Of a stretch of DNA of 45,035 bases, positions 16,288 to 23,366 are shown piece after piece. Each line of letters begins with the position of its first letter. Position 1 is the first letter of the stretch. The notes beneath the pieces are model-generated. The model saw only the letters and a list, made by a program, of their open reading frames with translations. It searched no databases and had not been told where the DNA came from. Origin of the DNA: Candidatus Bathyarchaeota archaeon (GTDB lineage: Archaea > Thermoproteota > Bathyarchaeia > Bathyarchaeales > WUQV01); assembly GCA_021158125.1 (NCBI GenBank), contig JAGGVF010000021.1, forward strand, positions 1-45,035, in the 5' to 3' direction. A program made the position numbers and the translations under genes.

Positions 16288-16707
16288 CTATTCGCCTCTC
16301 TTCCCTATTTTTTGAATAAGCTTTGCTATTCCGTCGATTATTGCCTCCGGTTTAGGTGGACATCCTGGAACGTAGACGTCGACTGGCAGTACTGCGTCAA
16401 CTCCGCTGTGAACGTTGTAGCAATCTTTGAAGGGGGCTCCGCTGCATGCGCATGAACCTATTGCGATTACATATTTCGGTTCAGGCATTTGCTCATAAAC
16501 CCTCACCAGTCGATTTCTAACTTGTAGGGTTACTGGGCCAGTAACCGCTAGGATGTCTGCGTGGCGGGGGCTTCCCTCTAGTAAAATTCCGAATCTTTCA
16601 ACGTCAAATCTCGGAGTTAAAGCCGCCACAAGTTCTATGTCACAGCCGTTGCATCCACCGGTGTTAAAGTGCAATAGCCAAGGGGATTTTTTAAATGCCC
16701 ACTTCAT
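16288..16707 (-). CDS. nuoB: Hydrogenase small-subunit-like subunit B (group 4 type)
   Basis: A 139-residue subunit carrying the proximal [4Fe-4S] cluster, with ligands C19 and C22 (GGCNGCDIE), C86 (GSCACSG) and C116 (VPGCPPKPEA). The C-x-x-C spacing in GGCNGCDIE is the hydrogenase arrangement; NuoB and FpoB of complex I-type enzymes carry adjacent cysteines instead. This agrees independently with the intact nickel site in subunit D. It lies 9 bp after subunit A in the same operon. Confidence 0.94.
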   Translation of the reverse strand: MKWAFKKSPWLLHFNTGGCNGCDIELVAALTPRFDVERFGILLEGSPRHADILAVTGPVTLQVRNRLVRVYEQMPEPKYVIAIGSCACSGAPFKDCYNVHSGVDAVLPVDVYVPGCPPKPEAIIDGIAKLIQKIGKRGE

Positions 16708-16716
16708 AACTACCGT

Positions 16717-17058
16717 TTAGACACGCCTCCTCATGATTAGGAAGGTGAATACAGCCATCAGAACAATCAACGAATAAATTGTTGGAAGATACCACGGTGC
16801 AGAGAATGATATTGCAATTAGAAATGCGAAGACGTCAAATATTAGAAAGTAAACGGCGAAAATGAAGAATCTTTCAAGGTTTAATCTAACTTCTCCAACT
16901 GGTGGAGGTTCTTCTCCGCATGCGTAGGAAATAGTCTTTCCCCTTTCCTTCTTTTTCCCTTTCGCAGAGATTTTTCCTCCAATTAAATATATCAATAAGC
17001 CGAGTGAAAATGAAAATGCGAAAGCTGCGAGCAACAGAATAAGCGGGTTACCTTCCAT
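16717..17058 (-). CDS. nuoA: Membrane complex subunit A (NuoA/FpoA)
   Basis: A 113-residue membrane protein with three transmembrane segments. The cytoplasmic loop TISYACGEEPPPVGEVRLNLERFFIFAVYFLIFDV contains, in order, the conserved Cys, the Glu pair and the RF.....FLIFDVE-like stretch of NuoA (here FDVFAF, without the usual Glu after FDV). It is the first gene of the minus-strand operon. NuoA-type subunits are usual in complex I and Fpo but are not part of classical Ech, Mbh or Hyc hydrogenases, which makes its presence beside a hydrogenase-type D subunit notable. Confidence 0.92.
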   Translation of the reverse strand: MEGNPLILLLAAFAFSFSLGLLIYLIGGKISAKGKKKERGKTISYACGEEPPPVGEVRLNLERFFIFAVYFLIFDVFAFLIAISFSAPWYLPTIYSLIVLMAVFTFLIMRRRV

Positions 17059-17193
17059 TTTATATTCGCCTCTGAATCAATTCACAAGTTTAGATTATGC
17101 GTATAAATGTTTCTCACAAATTAACGAAATTTTAAAGGTAAGACTTTTAAGTAACCTCTTTCGTGTTCATATAAGTTTATGAAAATAGGGGAG
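17059..17193. promoter_or_regulatory. Divergent promoter region between the two hydrogenase operons
   Basis: This 135-bp gap separates the A-to-FrhB operon (minus) from the J-to-M operon (plus). GTATAAATG at 17101-17109, read on the minus strand as CATTTATAC, is a candidate TATA box about 43 nt before subunit A. CTTTTAAGT at 17144-17152 is a candidate for the plus operon, about 40-60 nt before the J1 start. GGGGAG at 17188-17193 is the ribosome binding site for J1. A shared regulatory region would coordinate both halves of the complex. Confidence 0.45.
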
Positions 17194-17203
17194 ATGACCT
17201 CTA

Positions 17204-17455
17204 ACGGTCAATGAAATAGCACAATTTGCACTAATAATTTTGGCGTTAATGTTTGCAATACTAACCGTTGAGCTAAAGGATATTCTTTACGCCATCTTAA
17301 GCTTCTGCGGAATGTGCATCACCATCGGGGCATTATTCTGGATTCTAAACGCCCCCTACGTTGCAGTCTTTCAACTACTAGTCTACGCCGGGGCAATAGT
17401 AGCACTGTTTATAGCGGCAGTCATGCTTACAGCGAGAAAAGAACGTTTAGGGTGA
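17204..17455 (+). CDS. nuoJ: Membrane complex subunit J, N-terminal half (NuoJ/FpoJ1), start uncertain
   Basis: The product (83 residues from the ACG at 17204, 71 from the TTG at 17240) is the first half of NuoJ: helices around QFALIILALMFAILTV, ILYAILSFCGMCITIGALF and the conserved FQLLVYAGAIVALFIAAVMLT. No ATG, GTG or TTG gives a full-length first helix: the TTG at 17240 cuts it in half. The frame is open back to 17198, and an ACG at 17204 lies 10 nt behind GGGGAG and would give the expected length. An ATG at 17194 directly after that site reads only seven codons in another frame. So either a near-cognate start or an indel is involved. J2 follows immediately. Confidence 0.8.
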   Translation, partial: TVNEIAQFALIILALMFAILTVELKDILYAILSFCGMCITIGALFWILNAPYVAVFQLLVYAGAIVALFIAAVMLTARKERLG

Positions 17456-17460
17456 AAGAA

Positions 17461-17736
17461 ATGAGCATGGACAAAATAGAGATCGCAGGACTAATCTTGG
17501 TTATAACCGCAATTACTCTAGTATTTGTTTTCATTTTAGAGAACAGCTTTCCAGCATTTATTCTCGCAGAAAATCATTGGAAACCAGTTGAAATTTCAGG
17601 ACGTGCAGGCGCTGAAACAGCTTATTTCATGTGGAACTACCGCTCTTTAGATTTGATCGCGCAAGTTTCGGCTCTTTTCGGAGCGGCAGTTGGATGCTTA
17701 GCAATTTTAAGAAAGGAAAAGGAAGGGAGAAAATGA
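17461..17736 (+). CDS. Membrane complex subunit J, C-terminal half (FpoJ2 type)
   Basis: A 91-residue protein with two transmembrane segments, one near the N-terminus (IAGLILVITAITLVFVFIL) and one at the end in LDLIAQVSALFGAAVGCLAILRKEK, a typical ending of NuoJ. Together with the preceding gene it makes up one NuoJ; splitting of J into two genes is known for Fpo operons of methanogens. The ATG at 17461 follows GGTGA. Its stop overlaps the ATG of subunit K (ATGA). Confidence 0.82.
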   Translation: MSMDKIEIAGLILVITAITLVFVFILENSFPAFILAENHWKPVEISGRAGAETAYFMWNYRSLDLIAQVSALFGAAVGCLAILRKEKEGRK

Positions 17737-18047
17737 ATACGCTAGATTATTATGTTGCATTTTCAATAGCCCTCTATGTTATCGGAATTTACTGCCTTGC
17801 AACAAAGAGGAACATGATAAGAGCCGTTTTAGGAATTGAAATTCTAATAAATGCTGCAAATATAAACTTCATTGCCTTCTCAGCCTATAGAGCCGAAGGA
17901 TTCATTGATCCATTTGCCCATTCAGTTGTGATAATTTCCATAGCCCTAGCTGGCTGTGTAAGCGCTGTTGCCCTAGCCTTAATTGTTTACGCTTACAAGC
18001 ATTACGGCACTTTAGACATTAGAAAACTTAGACGTTTGAGGGGATAG
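17733..18047 (+). CDS. nuoK: Membrane complex subunit K (NuoK/FpoK/MrpC type)
   Basis: A 104-residue protein with three transmembrane helices. The glutamates used in proton transfer by this family are visible in the second helix (VLGIEILINAANINF), although the third-helix region SVVIISIALAGCVSAVALALIVY lacks an obvious second Glu, more like hydrogenase/Mrp K-type subunits. GGAAGGGAG precedes the ATG. It overlaps J2 by 4 bp and is 3 bp from the next gene. Confidence 0.92.
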   Translation: MNTLDYYVAFSIALYVIGIYCLATKRNMIRAVLGIEILINAANINFIAFSAYRAEGFIDPFAHSVVIISIALAGCVSAVALALIVYAYKHYGTLDIRKLRRLRG

Positions 18048-18050
18048 GAA

Positions 18051-19505
18051 GTGTTCAGCTTACCCTTGGACATAGTATTACTGTTCACACTGACCACTCC
18101 GATTGTAGGGTGGATATCGTTAAAGCTTCATCTCAAAAGTCTTTGCGGAATCTATTCGGCAATTGGCTTAACAATATCTGGATACGCACTTTATGAAATT
18201 TCTGTTAATGCTTTATCAACTCCTATAATTATTCCGTTAAACGCTGAACCGTTTCAATCATGCCTCAGAATAGACGCTTTAGGCATATTCATGTCATTTA
18301 CTTTCATTTTAATTGGGCTGCTCATCGCTGTCTATTCGATTAAGTTTATCAAAACAGACATTAATGCTGCTCTTTACTATACGCTGTTATTAGCAATGAT
18401 TGCCGGAATGATCGGAGTTGTTTTCGCTGGAGATTTTTTCACCCTGTTCATTTTTTGGGAACTTATGTGCATAACCTCTTATGTGCTAGTTGCCTTCAGA
18501 AAACAGCATTGGGAACCAGTTGAGGCTGGATTAAAATATCTTGTTATGAGCTCTGCTGGAAGCGCCACAGTTCTATTTGGGCTTTCTATCCTTTACGGTT
18601 TAACTGGAACTTTAAATTTCGTTCAACTTGCAAATGCAACAAAAACCCTGCCTAACGGCTGGGGATACATAAGCTGGATGTTAATTCTCTCCGGTTTTGG
18701 AATTAAAGCGGCGATTTTTCCGCTTCATACGTGGCTGCCGGACGCGTATTCAGCGGCTCCATCTCCAATTTCAGCTATTCTCTCAGCAGTTGTAACAGAA
18801 ACCGGAATCTACGCCTTGTGCCGAACGTTCTTCACAGCGTTTGTTCCATTGCAAGTTGAATGGTCAACAATTTTGGCGGTTTTAAGCGTCATAACAATGA
18901 CGTTCGGAAACATTACTGCCTTGCTTCAAACAGACTTGAAAAGACTGCTTGCATACTCAAGTATAGGACACATTGGATACATGCTTACCGGTCTAGCCGT
19001 CGGAACTCAACTTGGCTTAACTGGCACGGTTTTACACATATTTAATCATGCATTAATGAAAGGCGCCGCCTTTCTCTGTGCAGGAGCAATCATTTACAGA
19101 ATTGGAAAAAGAAGGCTGGATGAGATTGCTGGAATAGGAAGGAAAATGCCGGCTACAACTATTGCCTTTGGAATATCCCTCTTTGCACTAACTGGAATGC
19201 CTCCTCTAAACGGGTTTGTAAGCGAATTAACACTTTTCATGTCAACTGTTCAAGCGAACATGGCGTGGCTGGGAATATCCATAATTCTGAACAGCGCCTT
19301 TTCCGCAGGCTACGTTCTACGGGTTATACGTGCACTTTTACAGTCATCAAAAGAAGACAAGTTTAAAAATGTGAAAGAAGCCCCAATCACCATGTTGTCG
19401 CCAATTTGTTTAATGGCCGCTTTAATTATAATCTTCGGATTATGGCCAGATCCAATTTTAGACTTCGCTAGAAAGGCTGCAGCCGGGCTCTTATTTACAA
19501 CTTAG
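18051..19505 (+). CDS. nuoN: Antiporter-like ion-pumping subunit, NuoN/MrpD type
   Basis: A 484-residue protein with about 14 transmembrane helices, one of three antiporter-like subunits here. The helix-5 glutamate is kept (E137 in FIFWELMC) and the helix-7 lysine is kept (K219 in FGIKAAIFPLHTWLPDA). The central lysine before AYSSIGHIGYM is also present (QTDLKRLLAYSS). In helix 8 the usual lysine is replaced by Glu (E250 in AVVTETGIYAL). It starts with GTG at 18051, 3 bp after subunit K. Assignment as N rather than M or MrpD is by order and length; the families are close. Confidence 0.9.
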   Translation: MFSLPLDIVLLFTLTTPIVGWISLKLHLKSLCGIYSAIGLTISGYALYEISVNALSTPIIIPLNAEPFQSCLRIDALGIFMSFTFILIGLLIAVYSIKFIKTDINAALYYTLLLAMIAGMIGVVFAGDFFTLFIFWELMCITSYVLVAFRKQHWEPVEAGLKYLVMSSAGSATVLFGLSILYGLTGTLNFVQLANATKTLPNGWGYISWMLILSGFGIKAAIFPLHTWLPDAYSAAPSPISAILSAVVTETGIYALCRTFFTAFVPLQVEWSTILAVLSVITMTFGNITALLQTDLKRLLAYSSIGHIGYMLTGLAVGTQLGLTGTVLHIFNHALMKGAAFLCAGAIIYRIGKRRLDEIAGIGRKMPATTIAFGISLFALTGMPPLNGFVSELTLFMSTVQANMAWLGISIILNSAFSAGYVLRVIRALLQSSKEDKFKNVKEAPITMLSPICLMAALIIIFGLWPDPILDFARKAAAGLLFTT

Positions 19506-19516
19506 AGGGATGTTGT

Positions 19517-21559
19517 ATGATATGGGATGAAAATCTTGTCCCTTGGCTTTGCTGGGTCTTCCCAACAGTAGGCGCTTTATTCGCGCTGCTTTTGGCTAAA
19601 GTTGATAGAAAATTGAGAGATGTAACAGTTACCATTTTCTCATTTCTAGGCTGGCTTATGGCCGCATTTATGATTCCAGAGCTGTTAACACCAAAATATA
19701 TTGACAAAGCTGCTTTTTGGATAACTCTTCCAAATGGCACTTCAGTTGGAATGGGGATGCTCATAGACCCACTAAGCATAATTCTCGCAAACGTCGTAGC
19801 TTTCCTAGGCTTCGTCATAATGGTTTATTCAATTAAATATATGGAAAACGAGCCCGGTCAAACACGCTACTGGTTTCTCATGTCCCTCTTCATAGGCAGC
19901 ATGCTTCTACTAGTCTTGGCAGACAATCTAATACTGTTTTTCGTAGGCTGGAAAATAGTCGGCTTGTGTAGCTATGCCCTCATCGGACATTACTACAGCG
20001 ATGAAAGGGAACATTGGATCGGTGGCCCTGAGCCTTTCCAGTTCCAAAAGCCGTCAAGATGCGGGTTGAAAGCCTTGCTTGTCACAACTTTTGGGGATGT
20101 CTCCCTACTGGCTGGAATCATAATCCTATACATTTACTCGGGCACCTTCAATTTTGTAGAACTTTATCAAACTGCTAGTTCTTGGCTGGGAAGCATTGCT
20201 GCAAGCCCCGGAATGATAACTTTAGCGTCCATTCTCATTCTAGGCGGTCCAATAGCCAAGTCTGCTCAGTTTCCGCTTCACGAGTGGCTTCCAGAAGCCA
20301 TGGCCGGGCCGACTCCCGTTTCAGCGCTTATTCACGCCGCAACCATGGTTAAAGCAGGAGTCTATTTTGTTGCGCGAATACTGCCTATATTTTTCTATGC
20401 TTACTGGATAGCTAATTATCCAGAAGCCAGCGTATTCTTCTTATTAGTAGCAGCCATTGGGGCTTTCACAGCTTTTCTAACTGGAACTCAGGCTATGGTT
20501 TCTCTGGAGCTGAAAAAGGCTTTGGCCTATTCAACTATGAGTCAGATTGGCTACATGATGCTCGCTTTGGGTGTTGCAGGCTTAAGCGTAAACACTTTAG
20601 CTTCTGGAGTTTCAGCCGGAATCTTCCATTTAATAAGTCACGGAATCTTTAAGGCTGCCTTGTTCCTTTGCGCAGGGGTTTTAATTCATGTTTCAGGCTC
20701 GATTTATATGTCTGAGATGAAAGTTTCGAGGCGTAGTATGCGCTTTACATGGCTTTTCATGTGGATAGCCTCATTATCGCTGATGGGAGTCCCGCCCTTC
20801 TCTGGCTTTTGGAGCAAAGATGAAGTTTTAGCTTCATGCTTAGAAAGTGGACAAATAGTTCTGTTCATAGTGGCTTTAATAACCGTTGCAGTCACATGCT
20901 TCTACACTGTACGTTTTATGGGAATGATATTCCACAACAAAGAAAAAAGTGAAACTGAAACTAAAGAAGCCAACGCTTTAATGCTTGTCCCCTACGGAGT
21001 ACTCGCTGCTTTAACTGTAGCACTCGGACTAATCGGCCCGTGGACTGGAAGTTTCCTCAACAAAACCTTTGAGAAATACTTTACTGAGTCACTTGGCTTA
21101 ACCATCAGCGGCAGCGGAATAACCTCTGCCAGCTCCAACATTGTTGGTTCATCGTCAATTCCCTTAGGCATAATTCTTCCAATAATTTCAATTTTAGCAA
21201 TTATAATTGGAGCCATTCCAGCTTACAGGTTTTATATTTCACATAAAGGCAAACCAGAAGAAATTGTGAATAAGCATAATGCCTTACAGTGGCTTCATAG
21301 GTTTCTCTGGAACCGCTGGTACATTGACGCCTTCTACAATAAATTATTTGTACGGGGAGCGCTCTCTCTAAGAAGCCCTCTAGTCAGATTCGTTGAGAAC
21401 CCCATCGATTACGCCTTAAATGTTGGAGTTCCAAACTTTTTCGCCGCTGCTAACAAGGGGCTTCGAAAAATTCAGACAGGAATACTTTCAATTAACATGC
21501 TTTACATAGCGGGGTTCCTTGTTGTCCTTTTCATCGTGTTGTGGTTGGGGGTGTTGTAA
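19517..21559 (+). CDS. nuoL: Antiporter-like ion-pumping subunit L (NuoL/FpoL) with E-to-K change
   Basis: A 680-residue protein with about 16 transmembrane segments and the long C-terminal extension that in NuoL carries the lateral helix. Family blocks are clear: DPLSIIL, GLCSYALIGHYY, AQFPLHEWLPEAMAGPTPVSALIHAATMVKAGVY, LKKALAYSTMSQIGYM, GVPPFSGFWSKDE. At residue 146 the strictly conserved helix-5 glutamate of the GWEGVGLCSY block is a lysine here (GWKIVGLCSY, codon AAA at 19952-19954). Lys in AKSAQFPL and the His of LIHAATM are kept. The next gene starts immediately after the stop. Confidence 0.95.
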   Translation: MIWDENLVPWLCWVFPTVGALFALLLAKVDRKLRDVTVTIFSFLGWLMAAFMIPELLTPKYIDKAAFWITLPNGTSVGMGMLIDPLSIILANVVAFLGFVIMVYSIKYMENEPGQTRYWFLMSLFIGSMLLLVLADNLILFFVGWKIVGLCSYALIGHYYSDEREHWIGGPEPFQFQKPSRCGLKALLVTTFGDVSLLAGIIILYIYSGTFNFVELYQTASSWLGSIAASPGMITLASILILGGPIAKSAQFPLHEWLPEAMAGPTPVSALIHAATMVKAGVYFVARILPIFFYAYWIANYPEASVFFLLVAAIGAFTAFLTGTQAMVSLELKKALAYSTMSQIGYMMLALGVAGLSVNTLASGVSAGIFHLISHGIFKAALFLCAGVLIHVSGSIYMSEMKVSRRSMRFTWLFMWIASLSLMGVPPFSGFWSKDEVLASCLESGQIVLFIVALITVAVTCFYTVRFMGMIFHNKEKSETETKEANALMLVPYGVLAALTVALGLIGPWTGSFLNKTFEKYFTESLGLTISGSGITSASSNIVGSSSIPLGIILPIISILAIIIGAIPAYRFYISHKGKPEEIVNKHNALQWLHRFLWNRWYIDAFYNKLFVRGALSLRSPLVRFVENPIDYALNVGVPNFFAAANKGLRKIQTGILSINMLYIAGFLVVLFIVLWLGVL

Positions 21560-23047
21560 ATGCAAATTCCATACCTTTTGCTCCAAACAGTTCTTTTACC
21601 AATATTTGCCGCCCCAGTTTTAGCTATACTTGGAAGAAAAATTGGCAAACATGTAGGATGGATAGCATGCGGCATCTTGACATATACCAGTGTCCTTCTC
21701 ATGATTGCCGGGTTCAGTTTATGGAGTGGAACTAGCCCAATTTATGAAGAGTATAGTTGGAGCACTGCCATCTTCAATTTGAAATTTGGCTTCTTAGCTG
21801 ATAATCTAAGTTTGCCAGTTGCTTTTATTATGAACCTTGTTTGTGCAGCTTGTGCAGCCTATTCCATTCACTACATGGAGCATAGGATAGAACAATTGTA
21901 CGGCAAAGAGAGAAGAGGAATGCATGCTATCTATTATTCGATTTATCTGCTCTTTGCAGTAGGCCTTGTGGGAGTTTCTCTTTCCACTAATCTTATTGAG
22001 CTATATGTTTTCGTTGAGTTGGCTCTAATTCCTTCCTACATTATGATAGACCTTTTCGGATACATTGACAGACATCGCATAGCTATGATGTACTTCATCT
22101 GGAACCATATAGGTGCAGCGTTATTTCTCATAGGCGTTGTTTTAGCTTTCACTGGAAACGGCGGAAGCTTCGAAGTGAACGCCCTATCCATGATTTCTGG
22201 AACACCGTTAGGTTTTTGGGTTTGTTTCTTAATTCTTCTGGGATGGCTCGTTAAAATGGCAACTTTTGGCTTTCACGTTTGGTTACCCTACGCGCATGGT
22301 GAACACCCAACCTCTATAGCTGCTATAATAGCAACTATAGTTGGATTAGGAAACTACGTGATCGTAAGGTTGCTTGTAGGCCAGCTTCAAGAAACCTTCC
22401 AACTATTCGGTTTCCCGTTAATGGTGTTGGCGTTAATAACTATGATTTATGGCGCTCTGTTAACAATTGCTCAAGATGATATTAAACGGTTATATGCGTG
22501 TTCAACTATAAGTCAGACAGCTTATTCTCTCCTTGGAATTGGAAGTCTAACAGCAATGGGAATTTCCGGGGGGATGTTCTATTTTCTAAGTCACACAATT
22601 GGCAAATGCATCCTTTTCTCAGTTGCAGGAATAATCCTCGCCCAAACTGGAATCAGAGACATGCGTAAACTGGGAGGCTTAGCGAAAAAGATGCCCCTAA
22701 CCGCAACACTCTGCATTCTAGGTTCAATGATTCTTTCCGCAATTCCACCCCTAAGCGGTTTTCAAGCCGAATGGATAATGTTTGTGGGAATTTTCCAACA
22801 AGGCAACTTTGAAGCTGCATTAAATATCGCCATAGCCTTAATCGGAATATTTGCAACTTTCCTCACAACAGTTTATACTTTCTGGCCTGTAATGCGCATC
22901 TTTTTCGGACCTCTTCCCAAATCTTTAGAAGACGTCAAAGAAGCCCCATACTCAATGACTTTACCGTTACTTATCTTAGCTTTAGTATCCTTCATCTTAG
23001 GGGTCTATCCAGACTTGATTATGCATTTTCTCTCCTCAATTATGTAA
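21560..23047 (+). CDS. nuoM: Antiporter-like ion-pumping subunit M (NuoM/FpoM)
   Basis: A 495-residue protein with about 14 transmembrane helices. The helix-5 glutamate is present (E153 in VFVELALIPSYIM), helix 7 keeps its lysine (WLVKMATFGFHVWLP), and the DDIKRLYACSTISQTAYSLLGIG block is typical of NuoM. Helix 8, usually carrying a lysine, reads IATIVGLGNYVIVRL without one. The gene directly abuts nuoL and ends the plus-strand operon. About 70 bp later comes tRNA-Glu on the other strand. Confidence 0.94.
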   Translation: MQIPYLLLQTVLLPIFAAPVLAILGRKIGKHVGWIACGILTYTSVLLMIAGFSLWSGTSPIYEEYSWSTAIFNLKFGFLADNLSLPVAFIMNLVCAACAAYSIHYMEHRIEQLYGKERRGMHAIYYSIYLLFAVGLVGVSLSTNLIELYVFVELALIPSYIMIDLFGYIDRHRIAMMYFIWNHIGAALFLIGVVLAFTGNGGSFEVNALSMISGTPLGFWVCFLILLGWLVKMATFGFHVWLPYAHGEHPTSIAAIIATIVGLGNYVIVRLLVGQLQETFQLFGFPLMVLALITMIYGALLTIAQDDIKRLYACSTISQTAYSLLGIGSLTAMGISGGMFYFLSHTIGKCILFSVAGIILAQTGIRDMRKLGGLAKKMPLTATLCILGSMILSAIPPLSGFQAEWIMFVGIFQQGNFEAALNIAIALIGIFATFLTTVYTFWPVMRIFFGPLPKSLEDVKEAPYSMTLPLLILALVSFILGVYPDLIMHFLSSIM

Positions 23048-23115
23048 CATTAGATTTAAATGAACGTAGTTTGAAGTTATCCACACTTTTATTTCGGGAA
23101 AATATGTTTAGAAAT

Positions 23116-23193
23116 TGGTGCTCCGGCCGGGATTTGAACCCGGGTCTCCGGCTCGAAAGGCCGGAATACTTGGCCGGGCTATACTACCGGAGC
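23116..23193 (-). tRNA. tRNA-Glu (anticodon TTC), CCA encoded
   Basis: Read on the minus strand, the acceptor stem GCTCCGG pairs with CCGGAGC, the anticodon stem is CCGGC/GCCGG around the loop CTTTCGA (anticodon TTC), and the T arm is CCCGG-GTTCAAAT-CCGGG-like with the standard TTCAAAT loop. Discriminator A is at 23119 and CCA is encoded at 23118-23116. No intron is seen. It lies between the hydrogenase operon and the large membrane protein gene. Confidence 0.96.
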
Positions 23194-23300
23194 GTTTAAA
23201 GCGTAATCAAATAGCCTATCGCTCTCGAATAAAGTTATCTGTCCTTTAAATTTTATGCTCCTGTCAACTGTTACGTGAACTATTCGTTTTTCGACCAATA

Positions 23301-23310
23301 TCTTATATAC
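23301..23310 (+). promoter_or_regulatory. Candidate TATA box for the large membrane protein gene
   Basis: TCTTATATAC lies 57-66 nt before the ATG at 23367, with TTTAAA closer at 23315-23320 and GGAG at 23355-23358 as ribosome binding site. The 108-bp stretch 23194-23300 holds nothing else that I can identify. Confidence 0.35.
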
Positions 23311-23366
23311 ACCATTTAAAAGAGCCAGATTTTAGGTCAAAAATTAAACATATTGGAGAAACCTTG

